DNA of 34,693 nt, taken from positions 1 to 34,693 of the forward strand of contig NTJL01000009.1 in the NCBI GenBank assembly GCA_002457485.1, in the 5' to 3' direction. The notes beneath the pieces are model-generated. The model saw nothing but the letters and a program-made list of their open reading frames with translations. It was not told the origin of the DNA and ran no database searches. Origin of the DNA: Pelagibacterales bacterium MED-G42 (GTDB lineage Bacteria; Pseudomonadota; Alphaproteobacteria; Pelagibacterales; Pelagibacteraceae). Positions 1-8,180 of this stretch are shown piece by piece (the stretch's first letter is position 1; the number at the start of each line of letters is the position of its first letter). Both the position numbers and the translations under genes were made by a program.

Positions 1-601
1 GGGTTCCGTCGGTGTATTCTACGATATCATCACTCAAAGGTGATGACATTTTGATTTTATTGCCAATCATGTATTTATTATAATAAACACCATCATCTAA
101 AGTAACACCGTTTGGAGCCTCTTCATATCCCTGTAATAATGAGTAAATATAATCTACACCCCCGCCTCTAGCTTTTACTAGTACTGACATATCTGGGGGA
201 TATGCCCCACCATTCGCTGCTTGAGCAGCTTTTTCATTTTCATATGGCATTACAAACTTATCTGAGAGTTTACCTGGTCTTACAAACATTTCTCCATCAG
301 CGTTTGGTCCATCAGTTACTTCAAAAGAAGCAGCAATAGCTTTTGTAACTTCTTGAGAAAACTCTGGTCCACCCTTCTCAGACAAATTTCTATAACTCAG
401 ATATTTCATTGAATGACAAGAAGCACATACTTCAGTATAAACTTGATATCCTCTTTGAAGAGATCCCCTGTCAAATTTTCCAAAAAGCCCTTTAAAACTC
501 CAGTCTGTTTTAAGATACTGAACCTTCTCAGCCGCATTAGTGTTAATCAACAAAGAAAAAAACAAGATTAAAATCAAACAAAATTTTGAAAAAATTTTCA
601 C
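1..601 (-). CDS. petC: Cytochrome c1 of the bc1 complex (3' end beyond window)
   Basis: Haem-c subunit of ubiquinol-cytochrome c reductase, passing electrons from the Rieske protein to a soluble or membrane cytochrome c. Translation begins at GTG (601-599), overlapping the petB TGA as GTGA. Residues 1-24 look like a signal peptide (basic start, Leu/Phe-rich core, ending TNA). The haem attachment motif CASCH lies at residues 59-63. Near the window edge the segment [13 protein letters not shown] resembles the c1 region carrying the axial Met ligand. About 200 residues are visible; the C-terminal part with the membrane anchor is missing. It is the last visible gene of petA-petB-petC. A reading frame list that requires ATG or a stop inside the window would miss it. 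Confidence 0.93.
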   Translation of the reverse strand, partial: MKIFSKFCLILILFFSLLINTNAAEKVQYLKTDWSFKGLFGKFDRGSLQRGYQVYTEVCASCHSMKYLSYRNLSEKGGPEFSQEVTKAIAASFEVTDGPNADGEMFVRPGKLSDKFVMPYENEKAAQAANGGAYPPDMSVLVKARGGGVDYIYSLLQGYEEAPNGVTLDDGVYYNKYMIGNKIKMSSPLSDDIVEYTDGT

Positions 602-1866
602 TTTAATTTGTCAATTTTTTCTTTTTGCATGGCTGTAGCCAAATTTGGTGAACCTCCAAGCACTGACTCCGTTATACTTAATGGTACAGGTAAAGTTCTT
701 TCTTTAAATCCCAATAATGGTAAAACAACTAAAAAGTGAAGGAAATAATATGCAGTTGCAACTCTTGCAATTAATAAATATAGTCCTTCTGCAGGCATTG
801 CACCCATGTAACCTAAAACTAAAACATCTGCGACTAATATCCAGTAAAATTGTTTATATAAAGGTCTAAAAACTGCTGATCTAATTTTCGAGGTATCTAA
901 CCAAGGCAAAACAGCCAGTATTAAAATAGCTGAGAGCATTGCTACAACTCCAAGCAATTTATCTGGAACAGATCTTAATATTGCATAAAAAGGTAATAAA
1001 TACCATTCAGGAACTATATGAGCTGGTGTGACCATTGGGTTTGCTTCAATATAATTATCAGCATGACCTAAAATATTTGGCGAATAAAACACAAAAAAAG
1101 CAAAAACAATCATGAACATCAATAATGCAAAACCATCTTTGATTACAATATATGGATGAAAGGGCACTGTATCTTTTGAAGGTTTTTTAATATCAATGCC
1201 AACAGGATTATTATTACCTGGCACATGTAATGCCCAAATATGTAAAACAACTAGTCCTAAAATTAAAAATGGAATGAGGTAGTGTAACGTAAAAAATCTT
1301 GTTAAAGTTGGATTATCAACAGAATATCCCCCCCATAACCAAGTTACAATTCCCTCTCCAACTAACGGGATTGCACTGAACAAATTTGTAATAACAGTTG
1401 CTCCCCAAAAACTCATTTGTCCCCATGGCAATACATAACCCATGAACGCAGCTGCCATCATTAATAAATAAATAATTATTCCAATAATCCATATTATTTC
1501 TCTTGGAGATTTATAAGAACCATAAAACAATGATCTAAAAATATGGATATAAACAGCTAGAAAAAACATAGACGCTCCATTTGCATGAATATATCTAATT
1601 AACCATCCATAATTTACATCTCTCATGATGTGTTCAACACTCTCAAAAGCCATATCAGCATGAGCTATATAATGCATCGCAAGTGTTAAACCTGTTACGA
1701 TTTGAGTTATCAAACAAAAGGTCAATATTCCACCAAAAGTCCACCAATAATTTAAGTTTTTTGGTGTAGGATAATCTGTTAAGTGATTAGCGAGAGTAAG
1801 TAATGGCAGCCGATCATTGAACCATTTACCAACTTTTGATGCAGGGGTATAATTGTGTTCACTCAT
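598..1866 (-). CDS. petB: Cytochrome b of the bc1 complex
   Basis: Membrane core of the bc1 complex, with two b haems and the quinol oxidation and quinone reduction sites. The 422-residue length is normal for a full-length bacterial cytochrome b. The four haem-ligand histidines are seen as two pairs with 14-residue spacing (H94/H108 and H195/H209). The quinol-site PEWY motif is at 286-289, and [16 protein letters not shown] follows the third helix at about 143-158. The gene sits 5 nt after petA and overlaps petC by 4 nt, so the three are almost surely one transcript. The order Rieske, b, c1 matches the alphaproteobacterial petABC operon. Confidence 0.97.
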   Translation of the reverse strand: MSEHNYTPASKVGKWFNDRLPLLTLANHLTDYPTPKNLNYWWTFGGILTFCLITQIVTGLTLAMHYIAHADMAFESVEHIMRDVNYGWLIRYIHANGASMFFLAVYIHIFRSLFYGSYKSPREIIWIIGIIIYLLMMAAAFMGYVLPWGQMSFWGATVITNLFSAIPLVGEGIVTWLWGGYSVDNPTLTRFFTLHYLIPFLILGLVVLHIWALHVPGNNNPVGIDIKKPSKDTVPFHPYIVIKDGFALLMFMIVFAFFVFYSPNILGHADNYIEANPMVTPAHIVPEWYLLPFYAILRSVPDKLLGVVAMLSAILILAVLPWLDTSKIRSAVFRPLYKQFYWILVADVLVLGYMGAMPAEGLYLLIARVATAYYFLHFLVVLPLLGFKERTLPVPLSITESVLGGSPNLATAMQKEKIDKLK

Positions 1867-1871
1867 AATAC

Positions 1872-2381
1872 TTATCCAATTTTTATTGTGTTAGCGTTAA
1901 CAAATTCATATTTTGGTACCTCCATATTAAGTGGTGCTGGACCTTTTCTAATTCTTCCTGAGGTATCATAGTGCGAACCATGACATGGACAGAACCAACC
2001 GTCATAATCTCCCTTATCATTCAGAGGTACACATCCTAAGTGGGTACAAACACCTAACATTACAAGCCACTCTGGATTTTTTGCTCTGTCTTCATCTTTT
2101 TCAGGATGAATCAAATCCTCCATTTTAACAGATCTGGCCTCTGAAATTTCGTCTTGTGTTCTTCTTCGAATAAAAACTGGTTTTCCTCTCCAAAGTACAG
2201 TGATTGTATTACCTGGTTTTAAAGTGCTCACATCAACTTCAGTGCTTGCTAATGCTTTAACAGAAGCGTCTGGATTCATTTGATCAATTAAGGGCCAAAC
2301 AACTGCACCGACACCCACAGCACCAACTGCATATGAAGCGGTGAATAGGAAATCTCTTCTTTTGGGTTTTTTTTCTAACAT
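1872..2381 (-). CDS. petA: Rieske iron-sulfur subunit of the bc1 complex
   Basis: The 2Fe-2S subunit that takes the first electron from quinol and moves it to cytochrome c1. The 169-residue protein has KRRDFLF at residues 7-13, which resembles a twin-arginine export signal, followed by one membrane anchor (about 16-33). The cluster-binding boxes CTHLGC (112-117) and CPCHGSH (131-137) are intact, as is the Pro loop GPAP (147-150). It is the first gene of the operon. Its start faces trmL across a 92-bp gap, which is one of the few places in the window with room for promoters in both directions. Confidence 0.97.
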   Translation of the reverse strand: MLEKKPKRRDFLFTASYAVGAVGVGAVVWPLIDQMNPDASVKALASTEVDVSTLKPGNTITVLWRGKPVFIRRRTQDEISEARSVKMEDLIHPEKDEDRAKNPEWLVMLGVCTHLGCVPLNDKGDYDGWFCPCHGSHYDTSGRIRKGPAPLNMEVPKYEFVNANTIKIG

Positions 2382-2439
2382 TTCGTATTATTATTACTAT
2401 TGTCTAAATTTGGTTTAAATTACTTAATATACGAATTCA

Positions 2440-2445
2440 TATAAT
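2440..2445 (+). promoter_or_regulatory. Candidate -10 element for trmL
   Basis: A perfect TATAAT lies 28 bp before the trmL ATG in the 92-bp petA/trmL divergent gap. No good -35 hexamer is seen 16-18 bp upstream, and the background is very AT-rich, so a chance match is quite possible. The rest of the gap (2382-2473) shows no clear operator or hairpin. Confidence 0.25.
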
Positions 2446-2473
2446 ATAAAATAATATTTTTACTACTGATAGA

Positions 2474-2947
2474 ATGACACATAATTCCTTAATTACTGGG
2501 CCTAAAATTGCATTATATGAGCCAGATATTCCACAAAATACAGCTGCAATTATCAGAACTTGTGCATGTTTAGGGGCAAAACTCGAAATTATAGAGCCCT
2601 GTGGTTTTTTTTTAACTGACAAGCGATTTAAGCGGGTTGTTATGGATTATATGGATTTAAGTCATATTGAGTTTCATAAAAGCTCAACCAAATTTTTTGA
2701 GGCTAAAAAGAATCAAAGAATTATATTGATGACAACAAAGGGTTCGCTATCCTACACAAAATTTAAATTTAATTCAGAGGATACAATATTGTTTGGAAGA
2801 GAGAGTGCTGGAGTACCAGATAATATTCATAAGTTAATTAAAAATCGTTTGAAAATACCTATGAGTCAAAATACTAGATCACTTAACATTGCCTCTTCAG
2901 TTGCAATAGTTCTAGGAGAAAGTTTAAGACAGTTAAAATTTTTATAA
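2474..2947 (+). CDS. trmL: tRNA (cytidine/uridine-34-2'-O)-methyltransferase TrmL
   Basis: SPOUT-class enzyme that 2'-O-methylates the wobble base of certain tRNA-Leu species using SAM. The 157-residue single-domain length is typical. ALYEPDIPQNTAAIIR (13-28) matches the family start, and the knot motifs FGRESAGVP (107-115) and MSQNTRSLNIASS (130-142) are clear. The first eight residues extend beyond the E. coli-like start, but no later ATG fits better. The gene is followed after 1 nt by hemF and probably leads a trmL-hemF-greA unit. Confidence 0.93.
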   Translation: MTHNSLITGPKIALYEPDIPQNTAAIIRTCACLGAKLEIIEPCGFFLTDKRFKRVVMDYMDLSHIEFHKSSTKFFEAKKNQRIILMTTKGSLSYTKFKFNSEDTILFGRESAGVPDNIHKLIKNRLKIPMSQNTRSLNIASSVAIVLGESLRQLKFL

Positions 2948-2948
2948 A

Positions 2949-3776
2949 ATGGAACTCAATATTAAACAAGACCTTGCTAGTAATTGGTTTAAACTACTTC
3001 AGGATGCTATTTGTGATGACATCTCCAAAATAGAAAAAAAAAAAATAAAATTTAGATCAACACAGTGGAAAAGAGGAAAAAAAAAAGATGAAGGTGGTGG
3101 TGAATATAAAATTTTTGAAAATGGACAAGTTTTTGAAAAAGTAGGTGTGAACTTTTCTAAAGTTTATGGAAAATTTCCAAAAAAATTCCAAAAAAATATT
3201 CTTGGTGCAAATACAAATCCAAGATTTTGGGCTTCAGGAATTTCTGTAGTTATGCATATGCAAAATCCTCATATACCAGCTATGCACTTTAATACAAGGT
3301 ACATATGTACAACCCAGAATTGGTTTGGGGGTGGAATGGATATAACTCCAACAACAAAAGATGAGCATGAAAGAAAGAAATTTCACAACACTTTAAAAAT
3401 TGTGTGTGATCGTCATAATAAAAAATATTATGAAAAATACAAAAAATGGTGTGATGATTATTTTTTTCTTCCTCACAGAAACGAGCCAAGGGGAATAGGT
3501 GGAATTTTTTTTGACTATAAAAAAAATAATTTTGAAAAAGATTTCAAATTTGTGAGAGATGTTGGTATTACATTTCAAATGATATTTAATAATATAATTA
3601 AAAAAAAAATTAATAAAAATTGGACTTTAAAAGATAAAGAGAAACAATTTATCAAAAGAGGCAGATATACAGAATTTAACTTATTATATGATAGAGGAAC
3701 AAAATTTGGACTGCAAACTGGTGGAAATGTAGAAGGAATATTAATGTCACTTCCCCCAATTGCTAAGTGGAAATAA
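2949..3776 (+). CDS. hemF: Oxygen-dependent coproporphyrinogen III oxidase
   Basis: Cytoplasmic haem-synthesis enzyme that decarboxylates two propionates of coproporphyrinogen III with O2. Family signatures are clear: MHFNTRYICTTQNWFGGGMDITP, YKKWCDDYFFLPHRNEPRGIGGIFFD, and RGRYTEFNLLYDRGTKFGLQTGG. At 275 residues it is shorter than the roughly 300 usual. It stops right after SLPPIAKWK, where E. coli-type proteins run on for about 25 residues. The greA start follows at once, so this looks like a real short end rather than a sequencing break. An A12 run (3034-3045) and an A10 run (3077-3086) lie in frame near the 5' end. The pathway fits the haem demand of the bc1 and aa3 complexes encoded nearby. 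Confidence 0.95.
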   Translation: MELNIKQDLASNWFKLLQDAICDDISKIEKKKIKFRSTQWKRGKKKDEGGGEYKIFENGQVFEKVGVNFSKVYGKFPKKFQKNILGANTNPRFWASGISVVMHMQNPHIPAMHFNTRYICTTQNWFGGGMDITPTTKDEHERKKFHNTLKIVCDRHNKKYYEKYKKWCDDYFFLPHRNEPRGIGGIFFDYKKNNFEKDFKFVRDVGITFQMIFNNIIKKKINKNWTLKDKEKQFIKRGRYTEFNLLYDRGTKFGLQTGGNVEGILMSLPPIAKWK

Positions 3777-3778
3777 AA

Positions 3779-4255
3779 ATGAATAAAGAACCAATCACAT
3801 TAAATGGGTTAAAAAAATTAAAAGAAGAATTAATTTTTTTAAAAGAAAAAAAGAGACCAGAAATTGTAAACGCTATTTCAGAAGCCAGGTCGCATGGAGA
3901 TTTAAAAGAAAACGCAGAATATCATGCTGCAAAAGAAGAACAGTCTCATAACGAGAGTAGGATAACAGAGATAAATGATATAATTGCTCGAGCAAACGTA
4001 ATAGATGTAACAAAACTAAATAATGAAGGAAAGGTTATTTTTGGTTCTACAGTATTTCTAGAAAATTTAGATAACGGAGAAAGAATAAATTATAAAATTG
4101 TTGGAAAAGATGAGGCGGACTTGAAGAAGAAATTAATTTTTTTTCAATCTCCAATTGGTAAAGGATTAATTGGAAAAAATAAAACTGACTTAGTTGAAAT
4201 AAATACCCCTGCGGGAGTTAAAAATTTTGAAATAAAAGACGTAAAGTATATTTAA
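3779..4255 (+). CDS. greA: Transcription elongation factor GreA
   Basis: Binds the RNA polymerase secondary channel and stimulates cleavage of backtracked transcripts. The ATG at 3779 gives 158 residues, the same as E. coli GreA, and places the conserved start (PITLNGLKKLKEELIFLK) properly; the GTG at 3767 inside hemF would add four residues. The N-terminal coiled-coil holds the characteristic ARSHGDLKENAEYHAAKEEQ with the acidic tip residues, followed by a C-terminal FKBP-like domain from about residue 80. It begins 2 nt after hemF. Its TAA shares the TTAA at 4252-4255 with the stop of the convergent cca gene. Confidence 0.96.
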   Translation: MNKEPITLNGLKKLKEELIFLKEKKRPEIVNAISEARSHGDLKENAEYHAAKEEQSHNESRITEINDIIARANVIDVTKLNNEGKVIFGSTVFLENLDNGERINYKIVGKDEADLKKKLIFFQSPIGKGLIGKNKTDLVEINTPAGVKNFEIKDVKYI

Positions 4256-5526
4256 TTTTTAATGATTTTTTGAATTTGTTTTTCAGTAATCACAAAACCA
4301 TTTTGTATCCAAGTTTCTTCTAACATCTTTAGTTTATTACCTAGTAATTTTCCCTCTTTAATTTGATATTTATTCATTAAATCATTAGCAACTATAGGCA
4401 TATCTGGAATGTCTTTATGCTTATAAATTTCAACAATTTTTATTAAATTTTTTTCAACTTTATTAGAAGTAAACAACTTGTAATAAATTATATCTAATAC
4501 TGCCTGTCTGCCATTAAAGTATAAAATTTTATCTAAATTTTTTTGCCCTAAGCTTTTAATATTTATTTTATCTTTATAAAATGAGTCGATTATTTTTATT
4601 CTTTTTTGATTTTTTTTTGAAATTTTAAATTTGAAAAAAAAATAATCTGTATTATCAGTTCCATCAATTATGAATAATGATAATAAAAAAATAAAGTCAA
4701 TTTTATCTAAATTTTTTTCAGCAAAAGAGTTTAGTTTTTTAAATCTATCTAATCTTTTTAATTGAGGAAAAATAATTTCAATTAATTCTAGACTATCTTT
4801 ATCATGGAATAACTCAGTGAATTTCTCAGATTTAAAAATTTTTTTTAATTCATCTAATAACCTTTCAGATGACAAGTTGTAAACTCCCTTTATGTTTCTT
4901 TTAATAATTCTAATAATATCTGGATTATGTTTTTTTTTTGAGTAATTTAAAAAAAATCGAATATATCTAAGAATTCTGAGGTAGTCCTCTTTAATTCTAA
5001 CATCCGGATCTCCTATAAAATTTATTATACCCTCATCTAAATCTTTTTTACCATTGTTCGGATCAAATAAATTACCATCTCCATCAGAATAAATTGAATT
5101 AATTGAAAAGTCTCTTCTCGAAGCATCCTCTTTCCAATCTAAAGAAAATTCTACTTCTGCATGCCTACCATCTGTTTTTATATCTTTTCTTAAGGTTGTA
5201 ATTTCATATTTTTGTTCATTTATAGTTGCAGTGATTGTTCCATGTTTTTTTCCAGTTTCATAATAATCAATTTCTTTTTTCTTTAAGGCGTCGCATACTT
5301 GATTGGGATTCAAATTTGTTGCTAAGTCAATATCATCGATAGTCTCATTTTTTATAACTCTCCTAATACACCCGCCTACGTATCTAACTTCACTATTTTC
5401 AGAATATCCATTAATTGCTTTAAAAATTTTATTAGTAGATTTTTGATTAGTTAATGCCCTTAATTTACTACCAATATTGTTAAGATTTTGAGTTCTAGAA
5501 AATATTCTATCAAAAAAATTTATCAT
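4252..5526 (-). CDS. cca: CCA-adding tRNA nucleotidyltransferase / poly(A) polymerase family
   Basis: Class II nucleotidyltransferase that adds or repairs the 3' CCA of tRNAs. The 424-residue protein has the nucleotidyltransferase head VRYVGGCIRR (47-56), catalytic DID (65-67), and the RRDFSINSIYSD motif (137-148), followed by a helical C-terminal tRNA-binding region. The neighbouring poly(A) polymerase subfamily is the main alternative, but length and the adjoining tRNA favour CCA addition. The ATG lies only 3 nt beyond the encoded CCA end of tRNA-Gln, leaving no room for a ribosome-binding site once the tRNA is released. No other plausible upstream or nearby start was seen. Confidence 0.87.
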   Translation of the reverse strand: MINFFDRIFSRTQNLNNIGSKLRALTNQKSTNKIFKAINGYSENSEVRYVGGCIRRVIKNETIDDIDLATNLNPNQVCDALKKKEIDYYETGKKHGTITATINEQKYEITTLRKDIKTDGRHAEVEFSLDWKEDASRRDFSINSIYSDGDGNLFDPNNGKKDLDEGIINFIGDPDVRIKEDYLRILRYIRFFLNYSKKKHNPDIIRIIKRNIKGVYNLSSERLLDELKKIFKSEKFTELFHDKDSLELIEIIFPQLKRLDRFKKLNSFAEKNLDKIDFIFLLSLFIIDGTDNTDYFFFKFKISKKNQKRIKIIDSFYKDKINIKSLGQKNLDKILYFNGRQAVLDIIYYKLFTSNKVEKNLIKIVEIYKHKDIPDMPIVANDLMNKYQIKEGKLLGNKLKMLEETWIQNGFVITEKQIQKIIKN

Positions 5527-5529
5527 AAG

Positions 5530-5603
5530 TGGCTGGGGCGCTAGGATTCGAACCTAGGATGCCGGTACCAAAAACCAGTGCCTTACCGCTTGGCTACGCC
5601 CCA
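5530..5603 (-). tRNA. tRNA-Gln (anticodon TTG)
   Basis: The reverse complement folds as a 74-nt cloverleaf. The acceptor TGGGGCG pairs with CGCCCCA; the anticodon arm is CTGGT/ACCGG with loop TTTTGGT, giving TTG at positions 34-36; the T arm is CTAGG/CCTAG with loop TTCGAAT. The discriminator base is G and the 3' CCA is encoded in DNA. It lies 33 nt after ispE and 3 nt before the cca start, so it may be cut out of a longer transcript. A TATACG (5619-5614, minus strand) could be a weak -10 for its own promoter. Confidence 0.95.
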
Positions 5604-5636
5604 ATATTAATTTCGTATAACATAAAAAAAAAATAA

Positions 5637-6482
5637 TCATATAGTTTTTGATGTAATGCACCAATAATTTTTAAATTTTCTTTTAAATCTTGCTTTAGCT
5701 ATCACAGAATCTAGATTTGATAGGTAATAGGCAACAATTACAGAACCTGAGCCTGTCATTCTTACAAATAATGGGTTACTAGAATTCATTAAAAAATTTT
5801 TAATTTTTTGTAGTTTAAAATAAGAAAAAAAAGCAATTTTTTCTAAATCATTTTTTTGAGATTTTAAATATTTCTGAGAAAACATAGACTTTTTAGGTGA
5901 ATTGTATTTTGATTTAGTAAATTTTTTCACTTTAGAATAAATTTTTTTTGTTGAGCATCCAAATACAGGTTTTGTAAGTAAAATAAAAAACTTAGGTGAG
6001 TTATCAAACCTTTTTATAATACCTTTGGAGTTTATAATTCCACTTGTCGACTCTAAACCCAAATTTACATCTGAACCTACTAATTTAGAAATTTTGATTA
6101 TTTGTTTTTGTGAAACATTTATGAATTTCCTTTTATGCAAAAAATTCAAAATATTGGCTGCATTCATTGATCCTCCACCTAGACCAGATTTTTGAGGAAT
6201 GTTTTTTTTTATCTTTATATAAAATTTGTTATTTTTTAATAATTTTTTTTTATCTAAAATATCCAATAACTTAGTTACAGTGTTGACTTTTTTAATATTA
6301 CTAGAAAATTTTCCACAAAAAAAAATCTTATGCTTGGGGCTACTAATCTTTTTTATTAAAATCAAATCATAAAGATTTATAAATGAAAAAATACTTTCAA
6401 TCTTATGTAAATTTTTAATCTTTCCTATTACATTTAGTGCTAAATTGATTTTAGCAAATGATTTTATTTTATGTATGTTCAT
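5637..6482 (-). CDS. ispE: 4-diphosphocytidyl-2-C-methyl-D-erythritol kinase
   Basis: GHMP-family kinase of the MEP isoprenoid pathway; it phosphorylates CDP-methylerythritol at the 2-hydroxyl using ATP. Seen: the N-terminal SFAKINLALNV with the catalytic-type Lys11, the ATP loop PQKSGLGGGSMNAA (96-109), VGSDVN with Asp138, and a C-terminal MTGSGSVIVA glycine loop. The 281-residue length is normal. Its start overlaps the end of the TPR gene by 14 nt. Together with ispH further along the window it supports the isoprenoid supply used by the crt genes. Confidence 0.93.
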   Translation of the reverse strand: MNIHKIKSFAKINLALNVIGKIKNLHKIESIFSFINLYDLILIKKISSPKHKIFFCGKFSSNIKKVNTVTKLLDILDKKKLLKNNKFYIKIKKNIPQKSGLGGGSMNAANILNFLHKRKFINVSQKQIIKISKLVGSDVNLGLESTSGIINSKGIIKRFDNSPKFFILLTKPVFGCSTKKIYSKVKKFTKSKYNSPKKSMFSQKYLKSQKNDLEKIAFFSYFKLQKIKNFLMNSSNPLFVRMTGSGSVIVAYYLSNLDSVIAKARFKRKFKNYWCITSKTI

Positions 6483-8169
6483 TTTGTGAATTTTTTAAAC
6501 CATATATTAATTTGATATTAATTTTTTTTTTTACTTCATCATCGGTATCAGAAAAACCTAAAACATTATTCCAAAAATATCTTGCTTGTAGCTTTCTGTT
6601 AAGTTTCCATAAAATATCTCCATAATGATCATTCACTATTGGATCATCGGGCATTAATTCTACTGCTCTTCTCATATATTTTTCTGCTTCAAAATAATCA
6701 TCCATCAAATAATATGCCCATCCAATAGAGTCTATTATGTATGGATCATCACTTTCAATTGAATAAGCCTTTTTCAGCATATCCATAGCCTCATCAATTT
6801 TATAGTCTCTTTCAAGCCAAGAATAAGCTAAATAATTTAAAGCATAAGCATCATTGGGATTAAGTTTCATTGAATAAAGTAAATCTCTATCTGATTCTTT
6901 GTATCTTTTTAATCTTTCAAAACTTCCACCTCTTCTGTACAGTAAATCGGATTTAATCTTTGAACCTTCATTCAGTGTTGATATTATTTTTGAATAATAC
7001 TCAATAGCCTTTTCGTATTTTTTTGAATTTTTATAAAAATTTGCAATATCAAAAATTATTTTAAAATTTGGATTTGGAATTTTATCAAATTTTGAGCTAA
7101 TAAAATTAATCCCTTGATCCTCTCCCTTTTCTTTAATAATAATTTGAGCTTCTTTCTTGGTTCTGAACCAATAAAAAAATTCATCTTTATTATCAAAATT
7201 TTCTATTGCTTTTTTAACTTTATCGTATTGATTTGTTGCATAATAATTTTCAGCAGCTAAAGAAAGATTAAATTTAAACTTAGGGTTTAAATAATTTGAT
7301 AAATTTAAGTAAAAATTTGATTTTTCGAGGTCTTCATTTGATGCATATAGGTTGGAAAATAAAAATAAATATTCACTTATAATATCATTATGGTTATTAC
7401 ATGAAAATATTTTTGTGAAATTTTTATAGCTCTCATTTTCGACCCACTTTTTACTTTGAGATAATAATAACGTGCTATTAATATACTCTATATCTTCGTA
7501 AATTTTTTTAACTTCGTGTATTTTTTTGTTTTCAATTAAATAGTTCGCATAAAAAAATATATATCTTGAATAGTCTCCATTTTGATCATTAATTAAATTT
7601 ATGAATGAAGACTGAGTTGTATCTTTTTTTAAATAGCATCTTTGAAAAGCTTGTGAAATGAGAGATATATTACCAAAATTCTTTTTTTTGTTTAAAATTT
7701 TTTTTTCACTAAAAGTATAAATTGTGTCCTTAAGTATTTCAGATATTACCTGGTTAAAATTATCATATTTTTGAAGTTTTATAATATTATTTAAATAATT
7801 TTCAGCTTTTTTAAAATCGTTTTTTTTCAGACTATCAATTGTAAGTAGTAAGTAAGCATTAAAAAAATCAATGCTATTGTTTTTACTATTTTTTTTAATG
7901 ATATTTATAGCTTGAGGAATTTTGTCATCTATTACTAAAGAATATATATATCGCTGTAAAAAAATATCATGTTTATTTAATAAAATTGTAGAGGAATTAA
8001 AAAACCTTAATGCATCTGCATTATCTTTGTTTTCAAAAGCTACAATGCCAGAAAAATAATTTGATAGGTTTCTTGAATTAATTTCATTTAAACTAGTACT
8101 TTTAGAATATACAGGTGTCTGATAGATTATTAGTATGGACAATAATAATTTAATAAATTTATTAAACAT
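6469..8169 (-). CDS. Exported tetratricopeptide-repeat protein, unknown role
   Basis: The 566-residue protein starts with a signal peptide (MFNKFIKLLLSILIIYQTPVYS). The C-terminal third holds recognisable TPR units, for example around ALNYLAYSWLERDYKIDEAM, SIGWAYYLMDDYFEAEKYMR and the DHYGDILWKLNR helix; weaker repeats probably fill the rest. It is most likely a periplasmic or lipid-exposed scaffold. No catalytic motif was seen and no Cys lipobox is evident. Homologous TPR genes are commonly found next to ispE in alphaproteobacteria, as I recall, but the role is unknown. It overlaps ispE by 14 nt, and its start lies 11 bp from the divergent UDG gene. Confidence 0.85.
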   Translation of the reverse strand: MFNKFIKLLLSILIIYQTPVYSKSTSLNEINSRNLSNYFSGIVAFENKDNADALRFFNSSTILLNKHDIFLQRYIYSLVIDDKIPQAINIIKKNSKNNSIDFFNAYLLLTIDSLKKNDFKKAENYLNNIIKLQKYDNFNQVISEILKDTIYTFSEKKILNKKKNFGNISLISQAFQRCYLKKDTTQSSFINLINDQNGDYSRYIFFYANYLIENKKIHEVKKIYEDIEYINSTLLLSQSKKWVENESYKNFTKIFSCNNHNDIISEYLFLFSNLYASNEDLEKSNFYLNLSNYLNPKFKFNLSLAAENYYATNQYDKVKKAIENFDNKDEFFYWFRTKKEAQIIIKEKGEDQGINFISSKFDKIPNPNFKIIFDIANFYKNSKKYEKAIEYYSKIISTLNEGSKIKSDLLYRRGGSFERLKRYKESDRDLLYSMKLNPNDAYALNYLAYSWLERDYKIDEAMDMLKKAYSIESDDPYIIDSIGWAYYLMDDYFEAEKYMRRAVELMPDDPIVNDHYGDILWKLNRKLQARYFWNNVLGFSDTDDEVKKKINIKLIYGLKNSQNEHT

Positions 8170-8180
8170 TCAATCATTCT

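Noticed and set aside
2437..2622. Minus-strand open frame over the trmL start
   Set aside because: Opposite conserved TrmL residues, no start signal, no recognisable domain.
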